Source of the DNA: Nitrospina sp.
GTDB taxonomy: Bacteria > Nitrospinota > Nitrospinia > Nitrospinales > VA-1
NCBI GenBank assembly: GCA_018653085.1
Contig: JABIAY010000046.1
Span: forward strand, 80,257 to 144,256
Length of the DNA: 64,000 bases
Direction of reading: 5' to 3'
Of this stretch, positions 63,337 through 64,000 are shown one piece after another. A program made the position numbers and the translations under genes. Within the stretch, counting starts at the first letter, position 1; every line of letters starts with the position of its first letter. The notes beneath the pieces were generated by a model. It ran no database searches and was not told the DNA's origin. It worked only from the letters and a program-made list of their open reading frames with translations.

Positions 63337-64000
63337 AGAAATTAGAATTCGCAATTTCGCCATCATAGAAAATCTGGCGGTGAATTTTGAACAAGGCCTG
63401 AACGTGCTGACCGGTGAAACGGGTGCGGGCAAATCCATCATCCTCGGTGCGTTGAATCTCCTGCTTGGCGGAAGAGCAGATACCGACTCCATCCGTTCCG
63501 GAGAAACCACCGCCTTTGTCGAAGGAGCATTTGAAGTTACCGATCCCGCGACTCTCGACTTGATTCGGGAATGCGGCATCGAAATGGAAGACGGGGAACT
63601 TCTTGTCAAACGCCAGGTTTCCAACGCCGGGAAAAACCGATGCCTGCTCAATGACAGCCCGGTTACGGTTTCCACCCTGGCAAAAATCGGCGACCGCCTT
63701 GTAGACCTGCACGGACAACACGATCACCAGGCACTCCTTCATCCTGAAACCCATATCGATCTTCTGGACCTGTACGGCAAATCTCAGGAACTCCGCAATG
63801 AGTTTGCCTTAAATTTCTCGGACTACCAGACACAGGCCAAAAAATTGCAATCCATGAAAATGGATGAACAGGAACGATTGCAAAAAGAGGAGTTCCTGAG
63901 CTTTCAACTTGCCGAAATTGATGCGGCCGGACTTTCAGAAGAAGAGGAAGAAGAAATCAAGGCAGAGAGCCATAAACTCAAACATGCTGAGAAAATACGC
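63329..64000 (+). CDS. recN: DNA repair protein RecN (5' part, runs off the window)
   Basis: SMC-like ATPase of double-strand-break repair. The 224 codons seen are open to the window edge. N-terminal IKEIRIRNFAIIENL, Walker A GETGAGKSIILGALNLLLGG (about 28-45), LVKRQVSNAGKNRCLLND and LVDLHGQHDHQALLHPETH are diagnostic. The ORF track omits it because its stop lies beyond base 64000. It starts inside the end of the upstream TPR gene. Confidence 0.96.
   Translation, partial: MIKEIRIRNFAIIENLAVNFEQGLNVLTGETGAGKSIILGALNLLLGGRADTDSIRSGETTAFVEGAFEVTDPATLDLIRECGIEMEDGELLVKRQVSNAGKNRCLLNDSPVTVSTLAKIGDRLVDLHGQHDHQALLHPETHIDLLDLYGKSQELRNEFALNFSDYQTQAKKLQSMKMDEQERLQKEEFLSFQLAEIDAAGLSEEEEEEIKAESHKLKHAEKIR

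Overview
The window reads as a chromosome segment of a diderm (Gram-negative) bacterium. Evidence for two membranes is the Mla phospholipid-transport genes, Tat, several lipoboxes and YqgE. Gene orders such as rpsB-tsf-pyrH-frr-uppS-cdsA-dxr, ispE/tRNA-Gln/prs/rplY/pth and thrS-infC-rpmI-rplT-pheS resemble Deltaproteobacteria-like and Nitrospinota genomes. My best guess is Nitrospinota or a relative, but this rests on gene content and order only. The cell makes isoprenoids by the MEP route (ispE, ispF, dxr) and probably menaquinone by the futalosine route (mqnA), and carries a membrane pyrophosphatase (hppA). No phage, transposase, CRISPR array or rRNA was seen.

Layout. 0-7.6 kb: membrane protein, ribF, tatB, two convergent DUF2231 genes, and a minus-strand run of RNA-modification genes (trmH-type, dusB, rluA-type) with yqgE and a leucine-rich-repeat gene. 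7.6-10.3 kb: a repeat-filled gap, hisI, hisG and a Pro/Glu-rich membrane-anchored protein. 10.3-19.8 kb (minus): mqnA, hppA, pth, rplY, prs, tRNA-Gln, ispE, a LolB-like lipoprotein, a 600-aa TPR lipoprotein and a DciA-like gene. 19.9-24.9 kb (plus): RsbU-type phosphatase, a small terpene-cyclase-fold protein, an NTP transferase, a small membrane protein and a HAD hydrolase. 25-33.3 kb (minus): pentapeptide protein, GT-C glycosyltransferase, TPR lipoprotein, mlaD-mlaF-mlaE, STAS antagonist and RsbW-like kinase, TPR-SH3 lipoprotein. 33.3-37.2 kb (plus): TPP riboswitch and thiS-thiG-thiE-thiC. 37.4-42.5 kb (plus): tRNA-Val, thrS, infC (AUU start), rpmI, rplT, pheS and a small membrane-anchored protein. 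42.5-45.3 kb: a membrane-anchored NB-ARC/TPR STAND ATPase behind a near-perfect sigma-54 promoter. 45.4-58.8 kb (minus): a long run from rpsB through dxr and ispF into a fatty-acid-synthase-like module (fabF, acp, two CrtI-family flavoproteins, fabG, fabZ, fabI). 59.2-64 kb: pfkA, rimO, mlaC-like, a TPR protein and the 5' part of recN.

Two things stand out. (1) The module fabF-acp-CrtI-CrtI-fabG-fabZ-fabI is a complete acyl-elongation set with two phytoene-desaturase-like oxidoreductases in its middle. This suggests a dedicated, possibly undescribed, modified acyl chain or polyene lipid. (2) A dispersed repeat family occurs at more than 20 gene borders. It has a conserved core of roughly 70 bp and a short palindromic cap whose sequence changes from copy to copy. 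Caps abut or overlap stop codons, supply Shine-Dalgarno sequences for rimO and the RsbU-type gene, supply the stop codons of dxr, fabF and the STAS gene, and appear to have added repeat-encoded C-terminal tails to FabI and PfkA. Many automatic start calls (rluA, rimO, dxr, mlaE, fabG, mlaC-like, mqnA) read into repeats or a terminator and are corrected below.
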